A stretch of 64,000 nt of DNA, from the NCBI RefSeq assembly GCF_035645195.1, contig NZ_DASQNA010000050.1, forward strand, positions 1-64,000, given 5' to 3'. How positions within the stretch are numbered: position 1 is the first letter of the stretch; every line of letters starts with the position of its first letter. A program made the position numbers and the translations under genes. Shown here one piece after another: positions 1 through 10,177 of this stretch. The DNA comes from Paenibacillus sp. (GTDB lineage Bacteria > Bacillota > Bacilli > Paenibacillales > YIM-B00363). The notes under the pieces were generated by a model. That model made no database searches. It worked only from the letters and a program-made list of their open reading frames with translations, and was not told the DNA's origin.

Positions 1-60
1 AATGGCTCGTTTCTTTACATCAAAGCTATATGTTTCAAGCTTCTGCCCTTTCTTTACCAT
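1..60 (-). CDS. IS3-family transposase OrfA (helix-turn-helix), N-terminal fragment
   Basis: The first 20 codons are visible and read MVKKGQKLETYSFDVKKRAI, the kind of N-terminus found in IS3-family OrfA proteins just before the helix-turn-helix. OrfA recognises the element's inverted repeats and normally works with OrfB through a frameshift. A GGGGG stretch about 10 bases upstream can serve as ribosome site. The rest lies outside the window, so whether the transposase is intact is unknown. Confidence 0.7.
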   Translation of the reverse strand, partial: MVKKGQKLETYSFDVKKRAI

Positions 61-136
61 GACGAAAAGCACCCCCTATAGTATTCATCGGTTTTAAACA
101 CAGGGTGTTTATCCAATGTCCACTATAAGGGGTGCA
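1..136 (-). mobile_element. Right end of an IS3-family insertion sequence (IS150-like group), truncated by window edge
   Basis: Read on the minus strand the element begins with TGCACCCCTTATAG at 136 and runs leftwards into a transposase OrfA start at 60. The terminal TG dinucleotide and the GCACCCC-type end fit IS3-family ends of Bacillota. The terminal motif (122-135) is repeated almost perfectly in inverted orientation at 69-82 (13 of 14 bases), just before the transposase start. The other end is outside the window, so target duplication and total length cannot be seen. It sits about 40 bp beyond the purD stop in the same direction as the pur operon. Confidence 0.72.
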
Positions 137-176
137 CTTCAATACTGCGGGGATGGCGTTTGATGTAGCTGCAGCG

Positions 177-1445
177 CTAGACCAGCGCTTTTTTGCCGAT
201 ATCCGTACGATACTGCTTGCCGTCGTAGCGGATGCGGTCGACGTCCGCGTACGCCTTCCGGCGCGCTTCGTCGATCGTCGCGCCGGTGGTGGTGACGCCG
301 AGCAGGCGGCCGCCGTTCGTGACGATGCGGCCTTGCGCGTCCGTCGACGTGCCCGCGTGGAACACGATCGACTCCTGCACCTCGTCGAGCCCTTCGATCG
401 GATCGCCCTTGCGGTAGCTGCCGGGGTAGCCGCCTGCGGCGAGCACGACGCAGACGGCGGAGTCGTCGCTCCACTTCGGCGGCGCGACTTCGGCGAGGCG
501 TCCTTCGACCGTCGCGAGGAACAGCTCCGCGAGGTCGGACTCGAGCCGGGAGAGCACGACCTGCGTCTCCGGATCGCCGAAGCGGCAGTTGAACTCGATC
601 GTCTTCGGCTTGCCTTCCGGCGTAATCATGAGCCCCGCGAACAGCACGCCGCGGAACGGACGACCTTCCTTCACCATCGCCGCGGCCGTCGGCTTGATAA
701 TCGTCTCCACCGCTTCATCGTACACCGACTTCGGCATGTGCGGCACCGGCGAGTACGTGCCCATGCCGCCCGTGTTCGGGCCTTTGTCGTTGTCGAAAAT
801 CGGCTTGTGGTCCTGCGCTTCCGGCATCGGGCGAACCGTCTCGCCGTCGACGAACGCGAGGATGCTCATCTCTTGACCGAACAAGCATTCTTCGACGACG
901 ACTTTGTCGCCCGCCGCGCCGAACGCTTTGTCGAGCATGATCGTGCGAAGCGCCTCTTCGGCTTCCTCGAGCGTTTGGGCGACGGTGACGCCTTTGCCCG
1001 CAGCTAAGCCGTCGGCTTTAATGACGATCGGCGCGCCTTGCTTTCTTACGTATTCCAGCGCCGGCTCGAATGCCGTGAACGTTTCGTACGCGGCGGTCGG
1101 GATGCTGTATTTTTTCAGCAAATCCTTCGTGAACGACTTGCTGCCTTCGATGATCGCTGCGGCCTTGCTCGGGCCAAACACCTTGATGCCGGCCGCTTCG
1201 AACGCGTCGGCGATCCCTTCGAACAGCGGGTCCTCCGGGCCGATGACGGCGAGGTCGACGGCGTTCTCCTTCGCGAAGGCGGTCAGTTTGTCGAATTCCG
1301 TTTCGTTGATGGCGACCAGCTCCGCGACGTTCGCGATGCCGGCGTTGCCCGGCGCGCAGTACAGCTTGCTCACCTTCGGGCTTTGGCTCAGCTTCCAGCA
1401 AATCGTATGCTCGCGGCCTCCGCGGCCCACGACGAGAATGTTCAT
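177..1445 (-). CDS. purD: Phosphoribosylamine-glycine ligase (GAR synthetase)
   Basis: Catalyses step 2 of de novo purine synthesis: ATP-dependent joining of 5-phosphoribosylamine and glycine. The 422-residue product is full length and has the N-terminal MNILVVGRGGREHTICWKL motif, the ATP-grasp core (KADGLAAGKGVTVA near residues 143-156, GQEMSILAFVDGE near 190) and the family motif FNCRFGDPETQ near 291. ATG start with AAGGAGG 11 bases upstream. It is the last gene of the pur operon, 29 bp after purH. No terminator is visible before the IS end at 136. Confidence 0.97.
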   Translation of the reverse strand: MNILVVGRGGREHTICWKLSQSPKVSKLYCAPGNAGIANVAELVAINETEFDKLTAFAKENAVDLAVIGPEDPLFEGIADAFEAAGIKVFGPSKAAAIIEGSKSFTKDLLKKYSIPTAAYETFTAFEPALEYVRKQGAPIVIKADGLAAGKGVTVAQTLEEAEEALRTIMLDKAFGAAGDKVVVEECLFGQEMSILAFVDGETVRPMPEAQDHKPIFDNDKGPNTGGMGTYSPVPHMPKSVYDEAVETIIKPTAAAMVKEGRPFRGVLFAGLMITPEGKPKTIEFNCRFGDPETQVVLSRLESDLAELFLATVEGRLAEVAPPKWSDDSAVCVVLAAGGYPGSYRKGDPIEGLDEVQESIVFHAGTSTDAQGRIVTNGGRLLGVTTTGATIDEARRKAYADVDRIRYDGKQYRTDIGKKALV

Positions 1446-1474
1446 GGCGTGTTCGTCCTCCTTCGGTTTCGTTC

Positions 1475-3013
1475 TTAGTGTTTGAAGTGACGGACGCCGG
1501 TGAACACCATCGCGATGCCGTTCGCGTTCGCCGCCGCGATCGACTCTTCGTCCTTGATCGAGCCGCCCGGCTGGATGATCGCTTTAATGCCGTACTTCGC
1601 GGCGAGCTCGACCGTGTCGCCCATCGGGAAGAACGCGTCCGACGCGAGCACCGCGCCTTGCGCCTTCTCGCCCGCTTGCTCGAGCGCGATGCGCGCGGAG
1701 CCGACGCGGTTCATTTGGCCGGCGCCGATGCCGATCGTCATGTTGCCGCTCGCGAGCGCGATCGCGTTCGACTTCACGTGCTTGACGACCTTCCACGCGA
1801 ACAGGAGCTGCTTCAGCTCTTCTTCGGTCGGAGCGCGCTCGGTGACGACTTTGAGGTCGGCCGCTTCGATCTGCTTCGTATCCGTCTCTTGGAACAGCAT
1901 GCCGCCTTCGACGGACGTCACGAAGTACTTGTCCTCCGTCGGCATGAACGGCAGCTTGAGGAGGCGGATGTTTTTCTTCTTCGTCAGCGTCTCGAGCGCT
2001 TCCGGCGCGAAGTCCGGCGCGATGACGATTTCGAGGAAAATTTCGTTCAGCTTCGCCGCCGTCTGCGCGTCCACCGGACGGTTGAGCGCGACGATGCCGC
2101 CGAAGATCGACGTCGGGTCCGCTTCGTACGCCTTCGTGAACGCTTCGAAGATGTCGCCGCCGATGCCGACGCCGCACGGGTTCATGTGCTTCACGGCGAC
2201 CGCCGCCGGCTCGTCCGTGAACTCGCGGAGAATCTGGAGCGCCGCGTTCGCGTCGTTAATGTTGTTGTAGCTCAGCTCTTTGCCGTGCAGCTGCTGCGCG
2301 TTCGCGAGGCTGCCCGCGCCGGCGAGCGGCTTTTTGTAGAAGGCTGCTTTCTGGTGCGGGTTTTCGCCGTAGCGCAGATCCTGCACCTTCTCGTACGTGA
2401 CGGTGACGCGTTCCGGCAGCGTAACGCCGAGCTGCGCGCTGAGGTAGTCGCCGATCAGCGCGTCGTAGGCGGCCGTGTGGCGGAACGTTTTCGCGGCGAG
2501 CTTCTTGCGCGTCTCGAGCGTCGTGTCGCCGTGCGTCTGGATTTCCTCCAGCACTTGGGCGTAGTCCGCCGCGTCGACGACGACCGTCACGAACGCGTGG
2601 TTTTTCGCCGCGGAGCGCAGCATCGACGGGCCGCCGATGTCGATGTTTTCGATCGCGTCCTCGTAGGATACGTTCGGCTTCGAGATCGTTTGCTGGAACG
2701 GGTACAGGTTGACCGCCACGAGATCGATGTAGCCGAGATTCAGCTCCTCCATCTGTTTGCGGTGCTCTTCGCTGTCGCGCACGGACAAGAGGCCGCTGTG
2801 CACCGCCGGGTGCAGCGTCTTCACGCGTCCGTCGAGAATTTCGGGGAAGCCCGTTACGTCGCTGATGCCCGTCACCGGGATGCCTTTGCTCTCGAACAGC
2901 GTCTTCGTGCCGCCCGTGCTGATGATTTCGTAGCCCAGCTTCACGAGCTCGGCCGCGAAGGCGTCGATGCCGGTTTTGTCGGAGACGCTGATGAGCGCTC
3001 GTTTGTTCGCCAC
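1475..3013 (-). CDS. purH: Bifunctional AICAR transformylase / IMP cyclohydrolase
   Basis: Carries out the last two steps of IMP synthesis: formyl transfer from 10-formyl-THF to AICAR, then ring closure to IMP. The N-terminal MGS-like cyclohydrolase domain (about residues 1-190, [12 protein letters not shown] motif) is followed by the transformylase domain with the catalytic [10 protein letters not shown] segment near residue 270. It ends in FTGVRHFKH like Bacillus PurH. The start is GTG, nine bases after AGGAGG. It is separated from purN by 608 bp of repeat arrays, which is unusual in an operon whose other genes abut. Confidence 0.97.
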   Translation of the reverse strand: MANKRALISVSDKTGIDAFAAELVKLGYEIISTGGTKTLFESKGIPVTGISDVTGFPEILDGRVKTLHPAVHSGLLSVRDSEEHRKQMEELNLGYIDLVAVNLYPFQQTISKPNVSYEDAIENIDIGGPSMLRSAAKNHAFVTVVVDAADYAQVLEEIQTHGDTTLETRKKLAAKTFRHTAAYDALIGDYLSAQLGVTLPERVTVTYEKVQDLRYGENPHQKAAFYKKPLAGAGSLANAQQLHGKELSYNNINDANAALQILREFTDEPAAVAVKHMNPCGVGIGGDIFEAFTKAYEADPTSIFGGIVALNRPVDAQTAAKLNEIFLEIVIAPDFAPEALETLTKKKNIRLLKLPFMPTEDKYFVTSVEGGMLFQETDTKQIEAADLKVVTERAPTEEELKQLLFAWKVVKHVKSNAIALASGNMTIGIGAGQMNRVGSARIALEQAGEKAQGAVLASDAFFPMGDTVELAAKYGIKAIIQPGGSIKDEESIAAANANGIAMVFTGVRHFKH

Positions 3014-3087
3014 TTTGGGGTACCTCCTAAAATATTAAGTAAATTGATGTTTTATATGGTAAGGGGGGGGGCTGGTTCGGCGCCGCC

Positions 3088-3272
3088 GCGGGCGGTGTAA
3101 CCGCATTTTTGCGGTTATTCCGCCTTTTCGGTGCCGCCGCGGGCGGTGTAGCCGCATTTTTGCGGTTATTTCGCCTTTTCGGTGCCGCCGCTGGCGGTTT
3201 AACCGCATTTTTGCGGCTATTTCGCCTTTCCGGTGCCGCCCCTGGCGGTGTAGCCGCATTTTTGCGGTTATC
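3088..3272. repeat. 51-bp tandem hairpin array A1 (four units) inside the pur operon
   Basis: Four copies of a 51-bp unit begin their core palindrome at 3098, 3149, 3200 and 3251, exactly 51 bp apart. Each carries a near-perfect 20-nt palindrome (TAACCGCATTTTTGCGGTTA or a TAGCC variant) followed by a GC-rich stretch that can itself fold (GCCGCC...GGCGGT). The array lies in the transcript between purN and purH. Both strands are open because the period is a multiple of three; I see no ribosome site and regard the open frames as spurious. Confidence 0.9.
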
Positions 3273-3621
3273 TTCCCGTATCAACACCGCCGCAGGGCCC
3301 GCCACCGCCGGGTAAGGAACATTTGTCCCTTACAGACCGCCGCAGGGCCCGCCAACCGTCGGATAAGGAACATTTGACTCTTACAGACCGCCGCAGGACC
3401 CGCCGACCGCCGAATAAGGAACATTTGTCCCTTACAGACCGCCGCAAGCCCCGCCAACCGCCGGATAAGGAACATTTGTCCCTTACAGACCGCCGCAGGG
3501 CCCGCCGACCGCCGGATAAGGAACATTTGTCGCTTACAGACCGCCATAACGCCCGCCGACCGCCGGATAAGGAACATCTGTCGCTTACGCACCGGCGCCC
3601 GGCCTGGGCGGACCGAGAACG
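3273..3621. repeat. 51-bp tandem hairpin array A2 (six units) inside the pur operon
   Basis: Six copies of a second 51-bp unit have cores at 3313, 3364, 3415, 3466, 3517 and 3568, exactly 51 bp apart. The core is an imperfect palindrome, typically TAAGGAACATTTGTCCCTTA, followed by a 31-nt GC-rich part (ACCGCCGCAGGGCCCGCC type). A degenerate partial unit at about 3280-3312 links it to array A1. The same core, in opposite orientation, builds the array at 35690-36385. It occupies the gap directly downstream of purN. Confidence 0.92.
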
Positions 3622-4248
3622 CTACAGCCCGAGGCCGCCCTCCACGACGACGCGGCGGCCGTCGAGGCGGACGCGGTCCTCCGCGAAGGCGCGCACGACG
3701 GCGGGGTACAGCCGGTGCTCGATGACCTGCACGCGCGGATACAGCGTATCCGCCGTGTCGTCCGGCAGCACCGCCAGCGCCTCCTGCGCGATGATCGCGC
3801 CGCTGTCCATGCCGCCGTCGACGAAGTGCACCGTGACGCCGGCGACTTTGGCGCCGTAGGCGAGCGCCTGCTCGACCGCGTGCAGTCCCGGGAACGCCGG
3901 GAGCAGCGAAGGATGTATGTTAAGAATGCGGTTTTCGAACGCATCGAGCAGCACGGACGTCACCAAGCGCATATAGCCGGCGAGCACGATGAAATCGATG
4001 CCGCGCTCCCGCAGCTCGCGAACGACGTCCGCCTCGTACGCCTCGCGCGACGCGTACGACTTCGGGCGCACCGCGTACACCGGCACGCCGAGCCGCTCCG
4101 CGCGCTCGATCGCGCCGGCGCCCGGCTTGTCGCACACGAGCAGCGCCACTTCATAAGGCGAAGCGGCGTCCCGGACGCTTGCCGAGACCACCGCTTCGAA
4201 GTTGGAGCCCGAGCCCGAAGCGAAAACGGCGACTCGCTTTTTCGCCAT
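3622..4248 (-). CDS. purN: Phosphoribosylglycinamide formyltransferase (GAR transformylase)
   Basis: Transfers the formyl group of 10-formyl-THF to GAR. The 208-residue protein has the phosphate-binding ASGSGSNFEA loop at residues 10-19, the catalytic triad Asn110, His112 (NIHPSLLPAFPG) and Asp144 (HFVDGGMDSG). It starts at the base following the purM stop (TAAATG), so the two are translationally coupled. The gene is followed by the A2/A1 repeat arrays rather than directly by purH. Confidence 0.96.
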   Translation of the reverse strand: MAKKRVAVFASGSGSNFEAVVSASVRDAASPYEVALLVCDKPGAGAIERAERLGVPVYAVRPKSYASREAYEADVVRELRERGIDFIVLAGYMRLVTSVLLDAFENRILNIHPSLLPAFPGLHAVEQALAYGAKVAGVTVHFVDGGMDSGAIIAQEALAVLPDDTADTLYPRVQVIEHRLYPAVVRAFAEDRVRLDGRRVVVEGGLGL

Positions 4249-5292
4249 TTACGCCTCGGTCCCTTCGAACGTCACGACGCCTTCGCCTTCGGTGATCACG
4301 CCGATGTCGTACGGCGTCTCGCCCGCCGCCGCCAGGGCGCGCATCGCTTCCTCGCGCGCGTCCGCCGGCACGACGATGACGTAGCCGATGCCCATGTTGA
4401 ACGTGCGGTAGCAGTCGTCGTGCGTCAGCGCGCCTTCGGAGCGGAGCAGCTCGAAGATCGGCGGCATCGGCCACGAGCCGAGGCGAATGTGCGCGTTCAC
4501 CCCTGCCGGCAGCACGCGCGGGATGTTCTCGATGAAGCCGCCGCCCGTAATATGCGCCATGCCGCGCACCTCGACCGCATCGAGCAGCGCGAGCACCGGC
4601 TTCACGTAAATGCGCGTCGGCGCGAGCAGCGCTTCGCCGAGCGTGACGCCGCCGAGGGCGTCGACGCGGTCGTTCACGCCGTACTTGCCGCTGTCGAGCA
4701 GAAGCTTGCGCACGAGCGAGAAGCCGTTGCTGTGCACGCCGCTCGACGCGAGGCCGATGATGGCGTCGCCCGGACGGATCGTGCTGCCGTCGATCATTTT
4801 CGATTTGTCGACCACGCCGACGGTGAAGCCCGCGATGTCGTATTCGCCGTCTTGGTACATGCTCGGCATTTCGGCCGTTTCGCCGCCGATCAAAGCGCAG
4901 CCGGCTTGAACGCAGCCTTCCGCGACGCCGGCGACGATGCGCTCGACCTTCTCCGGCACGAGCGTGCCGATCGCGAGATAGTCGAGGAAGAAGAGCGGCT
5001 CCGCGCCCTGCACGACGATGTCGTTCACGCACATGGCGACGCAGTCGATGCCGACCGTGTCGTGCTTATCCGCCGCGAACGCGACCTTTAGCTTCGTGCC
5101 GACGCCGTCGGTGCCGGACACGAGAATCGGCTCCTTGTACTTCTCGCGGTCCATGGCGAACAGGCCGCCGAAACCGCCGAGGCCCCCGAGCACTTCCGGG
5201 CGCGTCGTGCGGGCGACGTGGCGCTTCATTCGTTCCACCGCTTCATTGCCGGCCGCGATGTTGACGCCGGCTTGCTTATACGCTTCTGACAC
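4249..5292 (-). CDS. purM: Phosphoribosylformylglycinamidine cyclo-ligase (AIR synthetase)
   Basis: ATP-dependent closure of FGAM to 5-aminoimidazole ribotide. Motifs include [11 protein letters not shown] near residue 57, the GLFAMD segment and [13 protein letters not shown] chose the GTG at 5292 (product [11 protein letters not shown]...) because AGTGAGGTGA lies at the right distance and the resulting 347 residues match the usual 346; the frame stays open to 5436 but that N-terminal extension has no counterpart in the family. It lies 183 bp after the purF stop and abuts purN. Confidence 0.95.
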   Translation of the reverse strand: MSEAYKQAGVNIAAGNEAVERMKRHVARTTRPEVLGGLGGFGGLFAMDREKYKEPILVSGTDGVGTKLKVAFAADKHDTVGIDCVAMCVNDIVVQGAEPLFFLDYLAIGTLVPEKVERIVAGVAEGCVQAGCALIGGETAEMPSMYQDGEYDIAGFTVGVVDKSKMIDGSTIRPGDAIIGLASSGVHSNGFSLVRKLLLDSGKYGVNDRVDALGGVTLGEALLAPTRIYVKPVLALLDAVEVRGMAHITGGGFIENIPRVLPAGVNAHIRLGSWPMPPIFELLRSEGALTHDDCYRTFNMGIGYVIVVPADAREEAMRALAAAGETPYDIGVITEGEGVVTFEGTEA

Positions 5293-5475
5293 GAGCCATG
5301 TCACCTCACTTAATATCGACTCCGCCGCCGGTCGGACGCCCGAAGCAGACATGCGTCGGCCGCGATTTCGCCGCGAAACCGGCAACATCGCGGGACGCAC
5401 CGGCGCTGACCGGCGGGAAGAGCGTTTCGCAATCATTGAACAAATCCGTAATCCGTTACAAGGCGGCCCATCCGA

Positions 5476-6957
5476 TCAGCACTTCGCGATGAGCGCCTTC
5501 TCCGCTTCCTCCGGCGACAGCGTCGGGTACTTGTTGTCGAAGCACGCCATGCACAGCCCACCCTCGAGCTTAGCGCCCTGCGCGCCGATCGACTCGACCA
5601 AGCTTTCCTTGCTCAGGAAGTGCAGCGAGTCGGCGTTGATCAGCTCCCGGATCTCCTCCACCGACTTCGAGGAAGCGATCAGCTCGCCGCGCGTCGGCGT
5701 GTCGATCCCGTAGAAGCACGGGTTCGCGAAAGGCGGCGACGTAATGCGCACGTGCACCTCGACGGCGCCCGCCTCGCGCAGCAAATTGACGATGCGGCGA
5801 GACGTCGTGCCGCGCACGATCGAGTCGTCGATCATGACGACGCGCTTGCCTTCGACGACCTTGCGCACCGCGGACAGCTTCATTTTCACGCCTTGCTCGC
5901 GCAGCTCCTGCGACGGCTGGATGAACGTCCGGCCCGTATAGCGGTTCTTGATCAGCCCGAGCTCGTACGGGATGCCGGTCTGCTCCGCGAAGCCGATCGC
6001 CGCGGAAATCGACGAATCCGGCACGCCGGTGACGACGTCCGCGTCGACGAACGAATCCATCGCGAGACGCTTGCCCATCCGCTTGCGCGCGGTATGGATG
6101 TTCACCTCGTCGATGTCGCTGTCGGGGCGCGCGAAGTAAATATACTCCATCGAACACACCGATTTGCGCGGCGCCGGATCGGCGAACCGATCCTCATGCA
6201 TGCCGTTCTCGTCGAACACGAGAAGCTCGCCCGGCGCGACGTCGCGCACGTACTCGGCGCCGACGGCGTCGAACGCGCACGTCTCCGACGAGAACAGCCA
6301 CGCGTCGCCGAGGCGGCCCAACACGAACGGCCGCAGCGCGTGCTGGTCGCGCGCCGCGACCATCTTGTCGTTCGTGATGAACACGAACGCGAACGCGCCG
6401 TTCAGCCGCCGGAGCGATTCCTTCACCGCTTCCTCGATCGACGGCGCCTTCGACCGGGCGATCAGATGCGCCACGACCTCCGTGTCGCTCGTCGTCTGGA
6501 AGATCGAGCCGGCTTCCTCGAGCTCGCGCCGAATGTCCGGCGCGTTCACGATGTTGCCGTTCGTCGCGATGGCGAGATCGCCGTCGCGCCATTTGAACAC
6601 GAGCGGCTGCGCGTTCGCGAGCTTGCTCTCGCCCGACGTCGAATACCGGACGTGGCCGATGCCGACCTTGCCGGGCAGCTCCGCGAGCCGGGTCTGGTCG
6701 AAGATCTCCTTGACCAGCCCCATGCCGCGGTGGTAATTGAACTCGCGTCGGTTCACCGTGCAGATGCCGCCGCTCTCCTGGCCGCGATGCTGCAGCGCGT
6801 GCAGCCCGTAATAGCAGAGCGACGCCGCCTCGGGGTGATTCCACACCCCGAAGACGCCGCACTCCTCGCGCAATTTATCGAAAATATCCCGATCGTTCGT
6901 ACCTTCGTTGAAATAATCACCCGTCCAAAGCGGCTGCACCGGCAAAGACGAACTCAT
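5476..6957 (-). CDS. purF: Amidophosphoribosyltransferase (glutamine PRPP amidotransferase)
   Basis: First committed enzyme of purine synthesis: PRPP plus glutamine to phosphoribosylamine. The 493-residue product has an N-terminal nucleophile glutaminase whose catalytic Cys is residue 33 (CGVFGVW), so a 32-residue propeptide must be removed; this is longer than the 11 residues of Bacillus subtilis PurF. The PRPP loop is [14 protein letters not shown]. Cysteines for the 4Fe-4S cluster are kept ([19 protein letters not shown]). ATG overlaps the purL stop by four bases. The frame is open far upstream but only as an out-of-frame shadow of purL. Confidence 0.96.
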   Translation of the reverse strand: MSSSLPVQPLWTGDYFNEGTNDRDIFDKLREECGVFGVWNHPEAASLCYYGLHALQHRGQESGGICTVNRREFNYHRGMGLVKEIFDQTRLAELPGKVGIGHVRYSTSGESKLANAQPLVFKWRDGDLAIATNGNIVNAPDIRRELEEAGSIFQTTSDTEVVAHLIARSKAPSIEEAVKESLRRLNGAFAFVFITNDKMVAARDQHALRPFVLGRLGDAWLFSSETCAFDAVGAEYVRDVAPGELLVFDENGMHEDRFADPAPRKSVCSMEYIYFARPDSDIDEVNIHTARKRMGKRLAMDSFVDADVVTGVPDSSISAAIGFAEQTGIPYELGLIKNRYTGRTFIQPSQELREQGVKMKLSAVRKVVEGKRVVMIDDSIVRGTTSRRIVNLLREAGAVEVHVRITSPPFANPCFYGIDTPTRGELIASSKSVEEIRELINADSLHFLSKESLVESIGAQGAKLEGGLCMACFDNKYPTLSPEEAEKALIAKC

Positions 6958-9206
6958 TTCATCAGACACGGGATCGCGTCCTTCCACGTAGTTTCGAGAA
7001 CGTCGACGGCGACGTCGATCACAGTGGACCCGTTCACCGTCACGTTCAGCTTCGATCCGCACACCGTCCCGATGCGCGCCATCGGCACGCCTTCCTCGAC
7101 CAAATGCAGCTGCAGCGCGTCCGCTTGCTCCGGACGGCACGTCAGCAGCACGCGCGACTGCGACTCGCTGAACAGCGCGACGTCGTTGCGCAGGCCCGGC
7201 GCGTTCCAAGAGATGTTCGCGCCGATGCCGCCGCTGATGCAGCTCTCCGCCAGCGCGACGGCCAAACCGCCCTCGGACAAGTCGTGCGCCGAAGCGACCA
7301 AACCGCCCTGAATCGCGGACAGGACAGCCTTCTGCAGACGCTTCTCGACGTCCAGATCGATCTTCGGCGGACGGCCTTCCGTCACGCCGTGGACGACCAA
7401 TTGGAACTCGCTGCCGCCGAGCTCGGCGAACGTTTCGCCCAGCAGGAACACGACGTCGCCTTCGTTCTTGAACGCCTGCGTCGTGACGTGGTTCACGTCG
7501 TGCACGAGGCCGACCATGCCGATGACCGGCGTCGGGTAAATCGCGCCGCGCGCGTTCTCGTTGTACAGCGAGACGTTGCCGCCGATGACCGGCGTATCGA
7601 GGACGCGGCACGCTTCCGACATGCCGTCGGTCGCCTTCTCGAGCTGCCAGAAAATTTCCGGCTTATCCGGGGAGCCGAAGTTCAGGTTGTCGGTCAGCGC
7701 CAGCGGCTCGCCGCCGGAGCAGACGACGTTGCGCGCCGCTTCCGCGACCGCGATCCGTCCGCCGACTTCCGGATCCAAGTAGACGTAACGACCGTTGCAG
7801 TCCGTCGACATCGCAAGTCCCTTGCGCGTGCCGTCGACGCGAACGACCGCCGCGTCGGAGCCCGGGCGCACGACCGTCGCCGTGCGGACCATGTGGTCGT
7901 ATTGACCGTAGACCCATTCCTTCGACGCGACCGTCGGGGAGGCGAGCACCTTCAGCAGCGCGCCTTCGACGTCCGTCACCTCAGGGTACCGCAGCGTGTC
8001 GATCGAACCGTTGCGGACATAATACTCCGGTACGACGGACGGCTTGTGGTACATCGGGCAATCGTCGACCAAAGCCGTCACCGGCATGTCGCCGACGACT
8101 TCGCCGTGATGGACCAAAGTCAACCGGCCCGTATCCGTCACCTTGCCGACGACTTCGCAGAAGAGGCCCCACTTGTGGAAGACCGCCTTCACTTCTTCTT
8201 CCTTGTCCGGCGTCGTGACGAACAGCATGCGCTCCTGCGATTCGGAGAGCATCATTTCGTACGCCGTCATGCCCGGCTCGCGCTGCGGCACTTTGTCGAG
8301 CCACAGCTCCATGCCGTTGCCAGCCTTCGACGCCATCTCCGCGGAGGAGCACGTGAGGCCCGCCGCGCCCATGTCCTGGATGCCGAGGACGAGCCCTTTG
8401 TCGATCACTTCCAAACAAGCCTCCATGACGAGCTTCTCCATGAACGGGTCGCCGACCTGCACGGCCGGACGCTTCGCTTCGGACTCTTCCGTCAGCTCCT
8501 CGGACGCGAACGTCGCGCCGTGGATGCCGTCGCGGCCCGTCGCCGGTCCGACGTAGAACACCGGGTTGCCGACGCCGCGCGCGATGCCGCGCTGAATGCG
8601 GTCATGATCAATCAAACCGACGCACATCGCGTTAACCAAAGGATTCCCTTCATACGACTCGTCGAACATGACCTCGCCGCCGACCGTCGGGATGCCGATG
8701 CAGTTGCCGTAGCCGGCGATGCCGCTGACGACATGCTCGAACAAATATTTCACGCGGTCGTTCTCAAGGCGCCCGAAGCGCAGCGAGTTCATGAGCGCCA
8801 CCGGACGCGCGCCCATCGAGAATATATCCCGAATGATGCCGCCGACGCCCGTCGCCGCGCCTTGGTACGGCTCGATCGCCGACGGGTGGTTGTGCGACTC
8901 GATTTTGAACACGACCGCTTGGTTGTCGCCGATGTCGACGATGCCCGCGCCTTCGCCCGGACCCATGAGGACGCGCGGCCCGGAGATCGGGAACTTTTTC
9001 AGCACGACCTTCGAGTTTTTGTAGGAGCAGTGCTCCGACCACATGACGCTGAATACGCCGATTTCCGTGTAGTTCGGGAGACGTCCGCCGAGATGGCCGA
9101 TGACCTTCTGGTACTCGTCGTCCGTCATGCCCATTTGCTTATATAACTGCTGATCGCGGATTTGCTCCGGCGTCGGTTCCAAGTTAGCGAGCTGCTGCTG
9201 TGCCAT
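6954..9206 (-). CDS. purL: Phosphoribosylformylglycinamidine synthase, large subunit
   Basis: ATP-dependent conversion of FGAR to FGAM using ammonia from PurQ. At 750 residues this is the Bacillus-type small PurL, which needs PurQ and PurS as partners. Motifs: [16 protein letters not shown] near residue 50, [20 protein letters not shown] near 98, [16 protein letters not shown] in the C-terminal half. The start at 9206 ([11 protein letters not shown]) has GGAGGGG eight bases upstream; the ATG at 9227 lies inside purQ without a ribosome site. Overlaps purQ by 23 bp. Confidence 0.96.
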   Translation of the reverse strand: MAQQQLANLEPTPEQIRDQQLYKQMGMTDDEYQKVIGHLGGRLPNYTEIGVFSVMWSEHCSYKNSKVVLKKFPISGPRVLMGPGEGAGIVDIGDNQAVVFKIESHNHPSAIEPYQGAATGVGGIIRDIFSMGARPVALMNSLRFGRLENDRVKYLFEHVVSGIAGYGNCIGIPTVGGEVMFDESYEGNPLVNAMCVGLIDHDRIQRGIARGVGNPVFYVGPATGRDGIHGATFASEELTEESEAKRPAVQVGDPFMEKLVMEACLEVIDKGLVLGIQDMGAAGLTCSSAEMASKAGNGMELWLDKVPQREPGMTAYEMMLSESQERMLFVTTPDKEEEVKAVFHKWGLFCEVVGKVTDTGRLTLVHHGEVVGDMPVTALVDDCPMYHKPSVVPEYYVRNGSIDTLRYPEVTDVEGALLKVLASPTVASKEWVYGQYDHMVRTATVVRPGSDAAVVRVDGTRKGLAMSTDCNGRYVYLDPEVGGRIAVAEAARNVVCSGGEPLALTDNLNFGSPDKPEIFWQLEKATDGMSEACRVLDTPVIGGNVSLYNENARGAIYPTPVIGMVGLVHDVNHVTTQAFKNEGDVVFLLGETFAELGGSEFQLVVHGVTEGRPPKIDLDVEKRLQKAVLSAIQGGLVASAHDLSEGGLAVALAESCISGGIGANISWNAPGLRNDVALFSESQSRVLLTCRPEQADALQLHLVEEGVPMARIGTVCGSKLNVTVNGSTVIDVAVDVLETTWKDAIPCLMK

Positions 9207-9897
9207 GCGCGGTTCCCCTCCAAGCATTCAAAACTGACGTAAACATGCGCTTGCCGTCTTCCGAGCCGAGCAGCGCATCGACCGCGCGCTCCGGGTGCGG
9301 CATCATGCCGAGCACGTTGCCGCGCTCGTTCGTGATGCCGGCGATGTCGGCGACCGAGCCGTTCGGGTTCTCGCCGCTGTAGCGGAATGCGATTTGACCG
9401 TTCGCTTCAAGCCGCGCGAGCGTCTCTTCGTCGCAATAATAGTTGCCTTCGCCGTGCGCGATCGGAATCGAAATCTTCTCGCCCGCTTTGTAATCCCGCG
9501 TGAACGGCGTGTCGTTGTTCGCCACTTCCAGCGTCGCCGGCGCGCAGCGGAATTTCAGCGAGTTGTTGCGGCGCATCGCGCCCGGAAGCAGTCCGGACTC
9601 GAGCAAAATTTGGAACCCGTTGCAAATGCCGAGAACGTATTTGCCGGCGTCCGCCGCCTTGCGCACTTCCTCCATGACCGGCGAAAAGCGCGCGATCGCG
9701 CCCGACCGCAGGTAGTCGCCGTACGAGAAGCCGCCCGGCACCAAAATGAGATCGAATTTCGAAAGATCCGTCGCCTGGTGCCATACGTACTCGACCGGCT
9801 GCTGGATCGTGTGCTCGACCGCTTTGTAGCAGTCGATGTCGCAGTTCGAACCCGGGAATACGAGCACCGCCACATTCATTGCCGAAGGTGTCGACAT
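9184..9897 (-). CDS. purQ: FGAM synthase, glutaminase subunit
   Basis: Class I glutamine amidotransferase that supplies ammonia to PurL. Catalytic Cys92 lies in GICNGFQIL, and the His/Glu pair in [10 protein letters not shown]. The usual [11 protein letters not shown]-terminal motif is present. The ATG at 9897 has AAAGGGG eight bases upstream; a second ATG at 9879 lacks a site. It starts four bases after the purS stop. Confidence 0.96.
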   Translation of the reverse strand: MSTPSAMNVAVLVFPGSNCDIDCYKAVEHTIQQPVEYVWHQATDLSKFDLILVPGGFSYGDYLRSGAIARFSPVMEEVRKAADAGKYVLGICNGFQILLESGLLPGAMRRNNSLKFRCAPATLEVANNDTPFTRDYKAGEKISIPIAHGEGNYYCDEETLARLEANGQIAFRYSGENPNGSVADIAGITNERGNVLGMMPHPERAVDALLGSEDGKRMFTSVLNAWRGTAHGTAAAR

Positions 9898-9900
9898 CGC

Positions 9901-10146
9901 TTATTCCCCTTTCAGTTCGAAGCGATAGTCCTCGATGACCGTATTGGCGAGCAGCTTTTCGCACATCTCGCGCACGCGCTCTTCGGCGACCTTCGCGTCG
10001 TTCGTGTCCAGGTTCAGTTCCATGTACTTGCCGATGCGCACCTCGCCGACTTCGTCGAAGCCCATCGAATGCAGCGCGCCTTGCACCGCCTTGCCTTGGG
10101 GGTCGAGCACGTTTTCCTTCACCGTTACGAATACCGTCGCTTTCAT
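9901..10146 (-). CDS. purS: FGAM synthase subunit PurS
   Basis: Small 81-residue bridging subunit that channels ammonia from PurQ to PurL in the three-part FGAM synthase. It has the typical MKATVFVTVKENVLDPQGKA N-terminus and ends with DYRFELKGE. It sits between purC and purQ as in Bacillus, with AGGAGG 13 bases before the ATG. Confidence 0.96.
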   Translation of the reverse strand: MKATVFVTVKENVLDPQGKAVQGALHSMGFDEVGEVRIGKYMELNLDTNDAKVAEERVREMCEKLLANTVIEDYRFELKGE

Positions 10147-10177
10147 GGCTCTCGTCCAGCCTCCTAATTGGTAAAAT

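Noticed and set aside
1478-3100. Long plus-strand frames opposite purH, purL, guaA and other genes
   Set aside because: Typical antisense frames of GC-rich genes, Arg/His-rich, without ribosome sites or family resemblance.
3027-3592. Repeat-derived open frames in the purN-purH gap
   Set aside because: Same reason: spurious frames over arrays A1 and A2.
3088-3600. CRISPR array
   Set aside because: The whole 51-bp unit is repeated; there are no unique spacers and no cas genes nearby. The same holds for 35690-36385.
6958-7611. 711-residue form of PurF
   Set aside because: The extension is an out-of-frame shadow of purL; the family N-terminus fits the ATG at 6957.
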